From: Flavobacteriales bacterium
GTDB lineage: Bacteria > Bacteroidota > Bacteroidia > Flavobacteriales_D > Sanyastnellaceae
DNA length: 64,000 nt
Direction: 5' to 3'
Assembly: GCA_022447625.1 (NCBI GenBank)
Contig: JAKVAX010000007.1
Coordinates: forward strand, 124,001 to 188,000
Shown: positions 52,876-62,521 of the stretch, piece by piece
How positions within the stretch are numbered: position 1 is the stretch's first letter
How the letters are laid out: every line of letters begins with the position of its first letter
Position numbers and translations under genes: made by a program
Notes under the pieces: model-generated
Databases searched by the model: none
Told to the model about the DNA's origin: nothing
The model's input: the letters and a program-made list of their open reading frames with translations, nothing else

Positions 52876-54624
52876 TTACTGTTTCACGATTGTTTCAAGC
52901 ATAACTTGGTCATCATACTCTACTCGTAGTGTGTAGTATCCACGCGTAAGCATAGATTCAGGTACTACCTCGATGTTGGTTGATTGGCCACGCTGGCTTT
53001 CAATAAACGTCGAGTACACTTCAGTACCTTGGAAGTTGTACAGGGTAACTACCGCTTTGCGCCCTTCCAGTCCTTGGATATTCAATGTGAATTGCGATTG
53101 GAACGGGTTCGGGTATACATTCAAACTGATGTCGTTACGACCTTCTTCAGCTTCATCGAAATCATAAGTGTATGGTCGCATTGCCGTCACATAGCAGAGC
53201 TCTGTTTGTGAGCTGCTACCATCGATCAGGTTCGTCAAGCCACCATGCGATTCATTCGTAGAGGCATTCATTTGGAAAATGGTCCCTTCTGGAATATCTA
53301 GTGTCAATGTGTACCCGAAGTAGAATAGCACTGGAGCGTCTTCTAGGGAAGCTTCAAGTGTTCCTGGGAACTGTGATGCATCTGCTAAGTTTCCTGTCCG
53401 AAGAATCTTTCCTCGGTCACTCTTCAATGTAAATGCTACGTCACCACCCGCAGAAATATGACCTGGTAGGTAAACTGCTTCCATCTTTCCATCATCACAA
53501 ATCGGAAGTTCGATTTCGATCTGAGTTGGTCCTGTGAACGTGTGTGTGAAATCCCAGTATGGTTGAGATACAGTACACTCGTGATCAGGGTGCTGGGTGA
53601 ACATATTCATGACCACTTCTTCGTCATTCTCTTCTTCTTCTGTCACTTCGAATGCGAAAGTCAAATCAAGACTTGTAGAGTTTGATTGAGTTAACATTTC
53701 TCCCTGTGAGTAAGGGTTCCCTTCACAGAAGTAAAGTTGGAAGCTTGATGGGAATCCTTGTTGTGAAGCACTTACAAAGTGAAATTCGAAAGTTGTTCCC
53801 GGGTCCAGATCAAGCGCTTCTTCGGCTGCAATGAACAACGGAGTCATTTCTGGCGTTTCGGGTGCTTGGAATTGCCAAACTGCCCATGGTCCGGCATCAA
53901 GTGCACCAGACTTATATACTTCAACAGTTCCAGTCACAGCTGTTCCTGCACGGTATTGAACCATCAAACCTGTGAGTTCAGAACGTTCACATAGACGGAA
54001 TGTCTGTGCAAGCATTTGACTTGCTTCAATTGGTTGTTCAGCGACCGTCTGCCGCGGATCACAACCCGCGCTGTTGCGGTTCTGGATCTGGAACATCGGA
54101 CGTTGATTACGAAGACGAACCCCAGCTTCAAAAGCGAGATCTCCCATCGTTTGAAGTCCATTTACGGTCATTCGACCTGATTCGTAAGCGTTTACAGGAG
54201 AGTAGTAAACGAAGAACGAATGTCCGTCTGGAACTTCAAGTTCAATGTCATATTGCTCACCCGACATGATCTGTGGTGGCTGAGCCATCCAAGCTTTTAC
54301 TTTAGCTCCTTGCCCGTGAGCGGGAACTACAAATTGTTGGCTTGCGATCACCTCACCGTGCTGACGGATTGTCAAATGAGATGTAAAAGTAGACTGGCTT
54401 GTACTTTCCACTGAAAGCGTTATGTACTCTAGAGTACCACTTTCACAAGGAACGAAGGTCTGTCCTACTTTACCTGATTCCATTAATACTTGCTGAATAT
54501 CGTTGTTTTGAACAACGAGACAGCCTTGACTATTTGCTGCGGCAAACAATGGCGCAGCAAGCATGAACCCCATTAGGGTGGCAAATGTTGCCTTTAGCGT
54601 GTTTTTGTTAATAGTGAAAAACAT
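52876..54624 (-). CDS. Secreted three-domain protein with T9SS type A tail
   Basis: 582 residues. Signal peptide LMGFMLAAPLFAAANS. Three consecutive related beta-domains follow, each opening with a Cys-containing unit: VGQTFVPCESGTLEYITL (about residue 53), LAQTFRLCERSELTGLMV (about 208) and FTHTFTGPTQIEIELPICDDGKMEAVYL (about 365), so one module has been copied inside the gene. An acidic Glu-rich linker precedes the third unit. The tail is type A (VYPNPFQSQFTLNI ... ETIVKQ). No recognised catalytic motif; a lectin-like or adhesive role is possible. Confidence 0.8.
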   Translation of the reverse strand: MFFTINKNTLKATFATLMGFMLAAPLFAAANSQGCLVVQNNDIQQVLMESGKVGQTFVPCESGTLEYITLSVESTSQSTFTSHLTIRQHGEVIASQQFVVPAHGQGAKVKAWMAQPPQIMSGEQYDIELEVPDGHSFFVYYSPVNAYESGRMTVNGLQTMGDLAFEAGVRLRNQRPMFQIQNRNSAGCDPRQTVAEQPIEASQMLAQTFRLCERSELTGLMVQYRAGTAVTGTVEVYKSGALDAGPWAVWQFQAPETPEMTPLFIAAEEALDLDPGTTFEFHFVSASQQGFPSSFQLYFCEGNPYSQGEMLTQSNSTSLDLTFAFEVTEEEENDEEVVMNMFTQHPDHECTVSQPYWDFTHTFTGPTQIEIELPICDDGKMEAVYLPGHISAGGDVAFTLKSDRGKILRTGNLADASQFPGTLEASLEDAPVLFYFGYTLTLDIPEGTIFQMNASTNESHGGLTNLIDGSSSQTELCYVTAMRPYTYDFDEAEEGRNDISLNVYPNPFQSQFTLNIQGLEGRKAVVTLYNFQGTEVYSTFIESQRGQSTNIEVVPESMLTRGYYTLRVEYDDQVMLETIVKQ

Positions 54625-54714
54625 ACGGTTGCGAGTTAATTATCTACTGCATAGATACTCGCATGCCGTGCGGAGGTTTGTAATCAACCGACGTAGAATA
54701 ACGTCAGTTGTTTC

Positions 54715-55335
54715 TTAGGCAGGTCGGAATTGGATGACATCAAGGGTAATGTCTGCCTGTAGGTATTCTTCCCTCTGAGAATTACTGCTGACGAATATGG
54801 TTCGCCCTTCTGCCTGTGAAGCCAGCTGTTGACGGTACCATTCAATGTTTTCCTTGTCTAAGTTCGAACTAGGTTCATCAAGAAAGAGGAGGGAGCTATC
54901 TGTGTAAATCGCAAGACCTAAACGCAGTCGTTGGCGCATTCCTGAAGAGAAATTCTTGACGCTTTTTTTTCGGTCTTTGCCAAAACGGCACACTTCGACG
55001 AGCTCATCTTGAGACATTCCATTCCGAAGATTTCTGAATCTGCAGTGAAACTCAATAGCCTCTTCTAAGGATAAATCTTGAAACACATCGAGGTAAGGTG
55101 TAGCCATGGATGTGTGATGGGCAATTTCTTCAATCTTTTTGCCTTCGGCGGAATAAGAAACGCACCCTTCCGTAGGAGATAGGAATCCAGAAATGACCTG
55201 AAGGAGCGTTGATTTCCCCGAGCCATTGTGACCAATGATTAAGACATGACTACCGCTAGGAATCTCCTGTTCAATGTGACGGAAGATCCACTCGCGTCCA
55301 AATCGACGTCCTAGATCATGGAGTTGTACTTGCAT
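54715..55335 (-). CDS. ABC transporter ATP-binding protein (CcmA-like)
   Basis: 206 residues, a short ATPase. Walker A GHNGSGKST, signature NFSSGMRQRLRLG (SSGMR form, as in CcmA and drug/polysaccharide exporters), Walker B LLFLDEPSSNLD, and a degenerate H loop (VSSNSQRE, Ser in place of the usual His), which may lower ATP turnover. It starts 3 bases after the lpxA stop, as the last gene of the lpx transcript. No permease is adjacent. Confidence 0.85.
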   Translation of the reverse strand: MQVQLHDLGRRFGREWIFRHIEQEIPSGSHVLIIGHNGSGKSTLLQVISGFLSPTEGCVSYSAEGKKIEEIAHHTSMATPYLDVFQDLSLEEAIEFHCRFRNLRNGMSQDELVEVCRFGKDRKKSVKNFSSGMRQRLRLGLAIYTDSSLLFLDEPSSNLDKENIEWYRQQLASQAEGRTIFVSSNSQREEYLQADITLDVIQFRPA

Positions 55336-55338
55336 AGG

Positions 55339-56115
55339 CTATACTGGCCCGCGAATGATTCCTTTAGTTGAATCTTCAATGAATGAAAGAATGTCTTTCT
55401 TCTCAGCGAAATCAGGTAATTCAAGGTCAGCAACCTTCATTGCTTGGCTGATATTACTGTTGTGCACATACAAGGTACGGTAAACGTCTTCAATCTGTGA
55501 GATCACATTATCAGCATAACCTCTTCGGCGCAAGCCAATCGTGTTGACACCTGCGTATGTAAGCGGCTCACGAGCGGCCTTAATGAACGGAGGAACGTTC
55601 TTGCGCACTAACGAACCACCTGCAATGAATGAGTGCTTGCCAATGTGTACGAATTGCTGCACAGCAACAACCCCTTCGATAATCACCCAGTCACCAATCA
55701 CCACGTGTCCAGCGATATTCGCTGTGTTGGCGAGAATGCAGTGGTTTCCTACCAGTACATCATGTGCGATGTGAACGTAGGCCATCAACAAGCAGTGATC
55801 TCCAACTTTCGTTGTCATACGATCCTTGGTGCCACGGTTGATAGTCACACATTCACGGATGGTCGTGTGGTCTCCAATCTCTGCTGTAGAGTTTTCACCG
55901 TCAAACTTGAGATCTTGTGGAATGGCTGAAATGACCGCTCCAGGGAAGATCTTACAGTTCTTTCCGATACGGGCACCGTCCATGATGGTCACGTTAGGAC
56001 CAATCCAGGTTCCTTCGCCGATCTCAACATCCCCGTAGATGGTCGTGAACGGACCGATCTCTGCGTTGTCTGCGACCTTCGCATCTGGGTGAACGGAAGC
56101 AAGATTTGAGATCAT
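55339..56115 (-). CDS. lpxA: UDP-N-acetylglucosamine acyltransferase
   Basis: First step of lipid A synthesis: acyl transfer from ACP to UDP-GlcNAc. 258 residues. Left-handed beta-helix of hexapeptide repeats (IGEGTWIGPNVTI, ARIGKNCKI) with the catalytic His in YVHIAHDVLVGN, then FIAGGSLVRKNVPPF and a C-terminal helical part. The start overlaps the lpxC-fabZ stop by 4 bases, so translation is coupled. Confidence 0.96.
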   Translation of the reverse strand: MISNLASVHPDAKVADNAEIGPFTTIYGDVEIGEGTWIGPNVTIMDGARIGKNCKIFPGAVISAIPQDLKFDGENSTAEIGDHTTIRECVTINRGTKDRMTTKVGDHCLLMAYVHIAHDVLVGNHCILANTANIAGHVVIGDWVIIEGVVAVQQFVHIGKHSFIAGGSLVRKNVPPFIKAAREPLTYAGVNTIGLRRRGYADNVISQIEDVYRTLYVHNSNISQAMKVADLELPDFAEKKDILSFIEDSTKGIIRGPV

Positions 56116-57530
56116 GCGTGTGCAGGTTCGAGGTTCTTTTCCTTTACAATCTGTGCCATCATTTCGGCTTCTGATACCACCTTTCCATTGACATAAGCCT
56201 TACCAGACATATGCACCAGGCCACGACGGATCGGTGACTCCAGCTTCAAGAGGAAAACCAATGTATCTCCAGGCAGAACCTTCTGCTTGAATTTCACTTT
56301 GTCGATCTTCAGGAAGTAAGTTGAGTAGTTTTCAGGATCAGGCACCGTAGACAGCGCGAAGATTCCTCCAACCTGTGCCATAGCTTCCACCTGAAGTACT
56401 CCAGGGAAAACAGGGTTGTCAGGGAAGTGTCCTTGGAAGAACGGTTCGTTCAAGGTCACGTTTTTTAGCCCAACGATCGACGATTCATCCATCTCCATCA
56501 CTTTGTCTACCAACAAGAACGGGTAGCGGTGTGGAAGGATCTTCGTGATCTGATTGATATCGTATAGTGGAGCTTTCGAAAGATCGAAGCTCACTTCTTT
56601 TTTCTTTGGCTTCGTTAGGCCCTTCAAGACCTTCGCGAATTCTACGTTTCCAGCATGACCAGGACGAGCTGCTAGAATATGACCTTGAATGAACTTACCT
56701 ACCAAAGCAAGGTCACCAACAATGTCAAGGAGTTTATGACGCGCTGGTTCATTTTCGTAATGTAGTTTAATCGTGTTCAATACACCGATGCTATCTACTT
56801 TAACGTCAAGTTCTTCTTTGCCTACAAGCTGAGCAATCTCTTTCAACTCTTCTTCCGAGTATTTACGCTCTACAAGAACGATCGCATTGTCAAGGTCTCC
56901 ACCTTTGATCAAGCCTGCTGCAGCGAGTTGCTTAATTTCTTTGAGGAAAACGAAGGTGCGTGAACGACTGATTTCAGGGATAAACTCTCCCAAATGGTAC
57001 ATGCTCGCGTGCTGCGTTCCGAGTACTGGTGAGTTGTAATCAACCATTACAGTCAATCGGAATTCACCTCCGTTCGTAGGAACAGCCAACATCTCAACGT
57101 TCTTCTCAGTCTCTTCGAAGTAGATGTTCTCGGTCAATGTCAAGTACTGTCGGTCTGCATCTTGTTCCGTGTAGCCCACTTCTTCGAAACGTTCTACAAA
57201 GAGCCATGCGCTTCCATCCATGATTGGGATCTCTGGCGCATCAATCTGAATCAATGCGTTGTCGATACCACAACCATAAATGGCTGAAAGGATATGTTCA
57301 GTAGTGTATACACGAGCTCCATTCTGTTCAAGTGTAGTTCCGCGTTGCGTTCCTACTACGAGATCAGGATCGGCGTTGATTATGGGTTGACCTTCAAGGT
57401 CTACACGTTGAAACTTGTAACCGTGGTTTTCAGGTGCTGGAAGAACCGTTAGCGTGGCCTTTTCTCCTGTGTGGAGTCCGATGCCTTGGAATGAAACGGC
57501 TTCTTTGAGCGTGCGCTGCTTGTCACTCAT
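56112..57530 (-). CDS. lpxC/fabZ: Bifunctional LpxC deacetylase / FabZ dehydratase
   Basis: 472 residues, the natural Bacteroidota fusion. N-terminal ~305 residues: zinc-dependent UDP-3-O-acyl-GlcNAc deacetylase ([41 protein letters not shown] with Zn-binding His/Asp). C-terminal ~150 residues: (3R)-hydroxyacyl-ACP dehydratase ([33 protein letters not shown] given in parts, EAMAQ). It couples lipid A commitment with fatty-acid supply. Overlaps lpxD and lpxA by 4 bases each. Confidence 0.96.
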   Translation of the reverse strand: MSDKQRTLKEAVSFQGIGLHTGEKATLTVLPAPENHGYKFQRVDLEGQPIINADPDLVVGTQRGTTLEQNGARVYTTEHILSAIYGCGIDNALIQIDAPEIPIMDGSAWLFVERFEEVGYTEQDADRQYLTLTENIYFEETEKNVEMLAVPTNGGEFRLTVMVDYNSPVLGTQHASMYHLGEFIPEISRSRTFVFLKEIKQLAAAGLIKGGDLDNAIVLVERKYSEEELKEIAQLVGKEELDVKVDSIGVLNTIKLHYENEPARHKLLDIVGDLALVGKFIQGHILAARPGHAGNVEFAKVLKGLTKPKKKEVSFDLSKAPLYDINQITKILPHRYPFLLVDKVMEMDESSIVGLKNVTLNEPFFQGHFPDNPVFPGVLQVEAMAQVGGIFALSTVPDPENYSTYFLKIDKVKFKQKVLPGDTLVFLLKLESPIRRGLVHMSGKAYVNGKVVSEAEMMAQIVKEKNLEPAHA

Positions 57531-58585
57531 TCTGCGCTGGTATTGTTGTCAGTTATCCCGTCAACCTTCTTCTCGAGATCACTCAAGCGACGGTCGATTT
57601 TCGGTAAATTCTTGAATCCAATGTACGACATCTTGAAAGCGCGAATGCCAAGGGCCGGAGATCCTTGAATGATCTCACCTTCATTCAGCACAGAGGCGCT
57701 CAATCCTGACTGAGCCGCAATCTTCACTCCATCCGCAATGCGAATGTGTCCTACGATACCCACTTGCCCACCGATCATGCAGTTCTTTCCGATGCGTGTA
57801 GAACCAGCGATCCCTGTTTGTGCGGCAATCACCGTGTTTTCACCAATCTCCACGTTGTGCGCGATCTGAATGAGGTTATCGAGTTTTACTCCTTTCCGAA
57901 TGATCGTAGATCCGAGCGTTGCTCTGTCAACTGTCGTATTCGCTCCAATCTCTACGTGATCTTCGATGATCACATTTCCGATTTGAGCCACTTTTTGATA
58001 GTTGTTCTCTGCATCAGGTGCGAATCCAAATCCGTCACTACCGATTACAGCACCGGCGTGAAGTGTACAGTTGTTTCCGATGACGCAGTCATCAAGAATG
58101 CGCACACCTGGGTGGATGATGCATCCTTCTCCAATTTTCGCTCGCTCACCAATATAGGCTCCCGAATAGACTTTACTGCCGCTGCCTACTTTGGCGTTGG
58201 CGCTAACCACCACATGATGGCCTAGATATACGTCATCTGCAACGTCTGCAGAATCATCCTTAAATGAGGTTGGTTCTTGTCCGCTCTTTTGGTGGCGGTA
58301 GCTGTTGTAGAAATCGAGAAGTTTGGCGAAGGCGCCGTAGGCGTCTTCTACGCGAATCAAAGTCAAAGTAGCTGGTAGTGCTTCTTCGGCAACAAAGTCA
58401 TTGTTGACGATAGCAACGCTTGCGCCCGTATTGTAGATGTAAGGTGCATACTTCAGATTAGCCAAGAAAGTAAGCGTTCCTAGTTCGCCTTCTTCGATCT
58501 TCGAAAGGCGATTTACTGAAGTGGTCTCGGAGCCTTCCACAGTTCCTCCGAGAATGTCGGCTATTTGACGGGCAGAGAATTCCAT
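57527..58585 (-). CDS. lpxD: UDP-3-O-acylglucosamine N-acyltransferase
   Basis: Third lipid A step: N-acylation of UDP-3-O-acyl-GlcN. 352 residues. N-terminal uridine-binding domain ([14 protein letters not shown]), then a left-handed beta-helix of hexapeptides with the LpxD signature [11 protein letters not shown] and catalytic [11 protein letters not shown], ending in a C-terminal helix. First gene of the transcript lpxD, lpxC-fabZ, lpxA, ABC ATPase. A TACTTTTG box lies 6 bases before the ATG. Confidence 0.95.
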   Translation of the reverse strand: MEFSARQIADILGGTVEGSETTSVNRLSKIEEGELGTLTFLANLKYAPYIYNTGASVAIVNNDFVAEEALPATLTLIRVEDAYGAFAKLLDFYNSYRHQKSGQEPTSFKDDSADVADDVYLGHHVVVSANAKVGSGSKVYSGAYIGERAKIGEGCIIHPGVRILDDCVIGNNCTLHAGAVIGSDGFGFAPDAENNYQKVAQIGNVIIEDHVEIGANTTVDRATLGSTIIRKGVKLDNLIQIAHNVEIGENTVIAAQTGIAGSTRIGKNCMIGGQVGIVGHIRIADGVKIAAQSGLSASVLNEGEIIQGSPALGIRAFKMSYIGFKNLPKIDRRLSDLEKKVDGITDNNTSAE

Positions 58586-58590
58586 CGGCG

Positions 58591-58598
58591 CAAAAGTA
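58591..58598 (-). promoter_or_regulatory. -7 promoter box immediately before lpxD ATG
   Basis: On the minus strand TACTTTTG (58598-58591) matches TAnnTTTG and ends 6 bases before the ATG. A start at the ATG itself, giving a leaderless lpx mRNA, is predicted. No clear -33 TTG. Confidence 0.45.
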
Positions 58599-58655
58599 TA
58601 AATATTAAAGGCAGCTGTCTACATTATGTGGTAAGTGGCAATAGTCATTCTACAG

Positions 58656-60008
58656 TTAGATCAATCCTTTGGCCTTCAATTCAAGGTATTTATTGACGGT
58701 ATTGATACTTAAGTCTTCTGGACGAGAAAGGATGGTTTGAATCCCGTACTTCCTCAGCTTCATGACCATATGCTTCTTTTCGAGTACCAATTTGTCGGCT
58801 ATAGTTTGAGTACAGATGTCGGTCATGTATTCCGCATCTTTTCGGCTGTAATCAATCAATTCCGTGTTCTCAAAGATCATCACCACCAACAAATGAGTGT
58901 GGTTGATTCGCTTCAAAACAGGTAAGGCACGCTCCATCGCGTAGGCTGATTCGAAATTCGTGTAGAAAAAGATCAGACTACGACTGCGAATTACGTTCTT
59001 CACTGAACGATACAAAAGGTCATAATTCGCTTCACGCACATGGGCTTTCTCGCTGTAAAGTGCGTTCAGAATCTTTTTAATCTGCGTTTGACTCCGCTCC
59101 GCGGGAATGGTAGAGCCAATTTTGTCAGAGAAGGTGATGAGCCCAGCACGGTCGTGTTTCTTTAAGGCAATGTTGGCGATCACTAAGGAGGTATTGATGG
59201 CGTAATCAAGCAAGCTGAGTTCGTTGAAAGGCATGTGCATCGCACGACTCTTGTCAATGATCGTGTACATCTGCTGCGAACGCTCGTCTTCGTATTGATT
59301 CACCATCAAGGTGTTTCGTCGACTTGTCGCCTTCCAGTTGATTGAACGAATATCATCACCCTGCACGTAGGCTTTGATCTGTTCAAATTCATAACTGTGA
59401 CCCAGCCTTCGAATCTTCTTGATCCCTTCGAAGTTGCTGATCTTGGCAAAGGCCAGCAATTCAAATTTCTTCATTTGAATAATCGATGGGAAGGCCGGTA
59501 CCATTTCGCCGTTAGGCACACGGTAATGACGACTCACCAACCCCAAGATAGAAGAGACATGAATGTTCGTGCGTCCCCAGAAGTACTCACCGCGCGTTTT
59601 AGGGTTGACGTGGTAGAGCGTTTTCTTTTCTTCTTTCGGGCTGCACCAAAAAGTGAATTCAAAGTCGCGACGCTGCAATTGCACGGGAAGCTCATCAAAG
59701 ACGTTCATTTCTAGACGAACAGCCGAGACATTAGTCATCTCCAATCGAATCGGGTTGTCATCACCCATGGAAAGGAGTTTAGGCGTCTTTCGAATCACCT
59801 TCACTGCATGACGTCCGCTAAACAAGATGATGAGTTCAGCGAGCGTTAGAACCGCCAAAATGACCAGCATTGATTGTCCCAACGGGAAAAGCAATGGAAT
59901 ACCAAAGCTCGCCGCAAGAATGGAGATACTTCCACCGAGGGCTATGAAGAACCGTCCACGAAAGTGAATGGCCTTGAAGATTGCTATGATGCGGTTTGGT
60001 TTTGCCAT
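58656..60008 (-). CDS. DUF58 domain protein
   Basis: 450 residues. Two close membrane helices near the N terminus (about 15-33 and 37-60), an immunoglobulin-like part, then the DUF58 signature YVQGDDIRSINWKATSRRN given in parts (GDDIRSINWKATSR), and a von Willebrand-A-like end with a degenerate MIDAS (YTIIDKSRAM). These proteins work with MoxR ATPases. It starts 4 bases after the MoxR stop, last gene of the operon. Confidence 0.9.
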   Translation of the reverse strand: MAKPNRIIAIFKAIHFRGRFFIALGGSISILAASFGIPLLFPLGQSMLVILAVLTLAELIILFSGRHAVKVIRKTPKLLSMGDDNPIRLEMTNVSAVRLEMNVFDELPVQLQRRDFEFTFWCSPKEEKKTLYHVNPKTRGEYFWGRTNIHVSSILGLVSRHYRVPNGEMVPAFPSIIQMKKFELLAFAKISNFEGIKKIRRLGHSYEFEQIKAYVQGDDIRSINWKATSRRNTLMVNQYEDERSQQMYTIIDKSRAMHMPFNELSLLDYAINTSLVIANIALKKHDRAGLITFSDKIGSTIPAERSQTQIKKILNALYSEKAHVREANYDLLYRSVKNVIRSRSLIFFYTNFESAYAMERALPVLKRINHTHLLVVMIFENTELIDYSRKDAEYMTDICTQTIADKLVLEKKHMVMKLRKYGIQTILSRPEDLSINTVNKYLELKAKGLI

Positions 60009-60010
60009 TT

Positions 60011-60023
60011 CGCTAGCGCGGAA
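60011..60023 (+). repeat. Dispersed 13-base motif, perfect copy at the MoxR/DUF58 junction
   Basis: CGCTAGCGCGGAA on the plus strand; on the coding strand it spans the MoxR stop codon and two bases of spacer. Confidence 0.65.
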
Positions 60024-61179
60024 CTTCGATGGTTGTGAGGATGTCTTTGATCACTTCTTCCACAGTAGTTCCTTCCATTTCACGTTCGTGAGATAGAATC
60101 ACACGGTGATTAAGCACAGGGTAACTCACGTGGCGAATATCATCAGGAGTCACGAATGATCGTCCGCGCATTGCGGCGATGGCTTTCGAGGTGCGAAGGA
60201 TAGCCAAACTCGCACGAGGAGAAGCTCCAAGGAAGAGGTCTCCATTGTTACGGGTGTTGTTCACTACCGCTGCGATGTAGTCGATGAGCTCATCTTTGAT
60301 ATACACTGCCTCAATCACCTCACGTGCCTTTTTCAGTTCGTCGATACTGATGACAGGGTTTACCGTTTCTTGTTTCTTGCTCGTGAAGTCTTGCTTGAAA
60401 CGACGCAAAATCTGTTGCTCCTCAGTCAGTTCAGGGTAAGGAACACGGATTCGGAAGACAAAACGGTCGAGCTGAGCCTCATGAAGCTGGTAGGTTCCTT
60501 CTTGCTCAATTGGGTTTTGGGTAGCAATCACGAAGAACGGAAAGCCTAGTTCATAGGTGGTGCCGTCGTAGGTGATCTGCTTTTCTTCCATGACCTCCAT
60601 TAAGGAAGCTTGTGTCTTTGCCGGTGCACGGTTGATCTCGTCAATCAAGATGATATTAGAGAAAATCGGTCCTTTTCGGAAGCTAAATGTACTCTCCTTC
60701 ATGTTGAAAACCGAAGTGCCAGTGACATCTGTAGGCATCAAGTCAGGAGTGAACTGAATACGACTGAACTCTGATGAGATCGAACGCGCGAGCATTTTAG
60801 CCGTCAATGTTTTCGCAATTCCTGGGTAACCTTCCAATAAGACATGACCGCCTGTGAGCACACCGGCCAATAGCAACTCGATCATTTCAGTTTGACCCAC
60901 AACCAGTTTGCTGATTTCCTGTCGAATCTTCATAGCAGCATTGGCAACCGGACTCACATCCACATGCTCAACGCTTGGCACTCCTTCGAGGAGAGCGGCT
61001 GGAGTAGCTGGAACAGCCTCTTCAGCTAGAGGAGCAGGGGTGGTCTCACTTGCCTCTGTTGGCGAAGCCCCTTCGTTCACTTGATCAGGGCTAGGCTGGT
61101 TTTCAGCTCCTTGATCGTTGTTTTCCGGTGAAGGAGTTGATGGCATGTCTTCGTTCTTTTCTTCCATCTTATCGTGCAT
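60013..61179 (-). CDS. MoxR-family AAA+ ATPase
   Basis: 388 residues. A Pro/Glu-rich unstructured N-terminal extension of about 75 residues precedes the ATPase. Walker A GYPGIAKT (about residue 116), Walker B IILIDEINRAP, sensor 1 VIATQNPIEQEGT, and the lid with LDRFVFRIRVPYP. MoxR proteins act as chaperones that help fold or insert metal or VWA-domain proteins, here probably the DUF58 partner. ATG 61179 overlaps the previous gene by 11 bases; ATG 61167 would not. Confidence 0.93.
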   Translation of the reverse strand: MHDKMEEKNEDMPSTPSPENNDQGAENQPSPDQVNEGASPTEASETTPAPLAEEAVPATPAALLEGVPSVEHVDVSPVANAAMKIRQEISKLVVGQTEMIELLLAGVLTGGHVLLEGYPGIAKTLTAKMLARSISSEFSRIQFTPDLMPTDVTGTSVFNMKESTFSFRKGPIFSNIILIDEINRAPAKTQASLMEVMEEKQITYDGTTYELGFPFFVIATQNPIEQEGTYQLHEAQLDRFVFRIRVPYPELTEEQQILRRFKQDFTSKKQETVNPVISIDELKKAREVIEAVYIKDELIDYIAAVVNNTRNNGDLFLGASPRASLAILRTSKAIAAMRGRSFVTPDDIRHVSYPVLNHRVILSHEREMEGTTVEEVIKDILTTIEVPR

Positions 61180-62521
61180 TTTGGTAGAAACGTTCCAGCA
61201 TTTGGTGGAACGTAATTAGATCCTTGCTTTCCACGTCTTCCGTTGTCAATAGTTCATGGTAGCGATTAAAGATAGTTTGGATCTCCTCGATAGGGATATC
61301 CGTCTTCTCGCTTAATCGTTCTATGAGTAGATTTTCTTCTTCTTTTGTTTCAACTGCTGTCTTCAGCAGGTAGCGTTCACGAACATGGGCGCGGAACAAA
61401 CGCATTTTCAAGCGCACTAGTTTGCCGTGATCATTCTCTATGCGGAACATCGTACCAATGGTCTCTGCAAAGTCAATTGAAGTGTTCTCCGGTGCATGAA
61501 GCACTGGAATGGCGCGTAGTTTTCTGCGTGCTCCAAAGATCATGTACAGCACACCCAATGCGATCAATGTGAACCAAGCCCAGCGCAGTCCACGCTCAGA
61601 AAGGATGAAGTTCAACGGGCCTTCTTTATGGTCATAGGAACTTCCTCCGCTACTGCCTCCTTGGTAAGGGGCGTATTGGTAGTAACGGTTGTGTTCATCC
61701 CATAAGATGGCACCATCTCCCATGTATCGACAGGCTTCAGAGACATATCGGAAGCCTTCTTTCTTGAGCAGTTGATAGTTCGTAAAGGCCAAAGGGGTCG
61801 AATGGAGGTAGAAATAACCTTCACCATATTTCACACGGATGTAATTCACGAAGCCCTCATTGTAGCACCCAACAACTTCAATCGGACGATCTTCTTTCGC
61901 GGTGATTCCATAAGGGAAGTAGATCCAATTCTTGTTCTGAGGAACATGCGAACGTACGAACTTACACTCCACCGTCGAGTCAAGAATACTCGTAGTTGGG
62001 ATTTCATCCCACAATGCTGGAGCACAAAGGTCCATAGCAATACTGGTATCAGTCTCCGCTTGCAAGGTGATCGGTTGTAACTCCTCCGTTTCAGAGAAGA
62101 AGTCGAAGTCGTACTCTGATGGGAATGAAATCAACGTGTCCAATAGTCGGTCAGAGAAAGCATTGCTGATGACAAAAGCCTGATTACCCCGTTCTACGAA
62201 GTCAAGAAGGAATGCTGTCTCCGCGCTATCCAAGTAGAGTTCACGTCCGATCAAGAAATAGTTGGAGTTCTCTGGCAGGCTATCTGTATTTACGTTTAGG
62301 TAAACCGTATCTGCCACTTCTATGAACTCTGTATTCGGATGACTGCCCTCAACCACTTCACGGAAGACATATGAACCATAGGGTAGTTCTTCTTCGTAGT
62401 CATAGCTTTCAGACCAGTTGTAGACCTTTGAGGTGAAGAAAAGTAGATAGAATATACCCACCACCACCACGAGTCCGCCGATGATCAAGATCAAGTTATT
62501 TGTTCCTCCCTTATTGGCCAT
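61169..62521 (-). CDS. DUF4350 domain membrane protein
   Basis: About 450 residues. One membrane helix at the N terminus (about 8-28, LILIIGGLVVVVGIFYLLFF) and one near residue 320 (FTLIALGVLYMIF), with the DUF4350-type domain between (YGSYVFREVVEGSHP, LVERGNQAFVIS) and a cytoplasmic helical end. The frame is open from TTG 62560; ATG 62521 overlaps the upstream gene by 11 bases and fits the helix start. Middle gene of the MoxR operon; role not established. Confidence 0.82.
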   Translation of the reverse strand: MANKGGTNNLILIIGGLVVVVGIFYLLFFTSKVYNWSESYDYEEELPYGSYVFREVVEGSHPNTEFIEVADTVYLNVNTDSLPENSNYFLIGRELYLDSAETAFLLDFVERGNQAFVISNAFSDRLLDTLISFPSEYDFDFFSETEELQPITLQAETDTSIAMDLCAPALWDEIPTTSILDSTVECKFVRSHVPQNKNWIYFPYGITAKEDRPIEVVGCYNEGFVNYIRVKYGEGYFYLHSTPLAFTNYQLLKKEGFRYVSEACRYMGDGAILWDEHNRYYQYAPYQGGSSGGSSYDHKEGPLNFILSERGLRWAWFTLIALGVLYMIFGARRKLRAIPVLHAPENTSIDFAETIGTMFRIENDHGKLVRLKMRLFRAHVRERYLLKTAVETKEEENLLIERLSEKTDIPIEEIQTIFNRYHELLTTEDVESKDLITFHQMLERFYQNAR

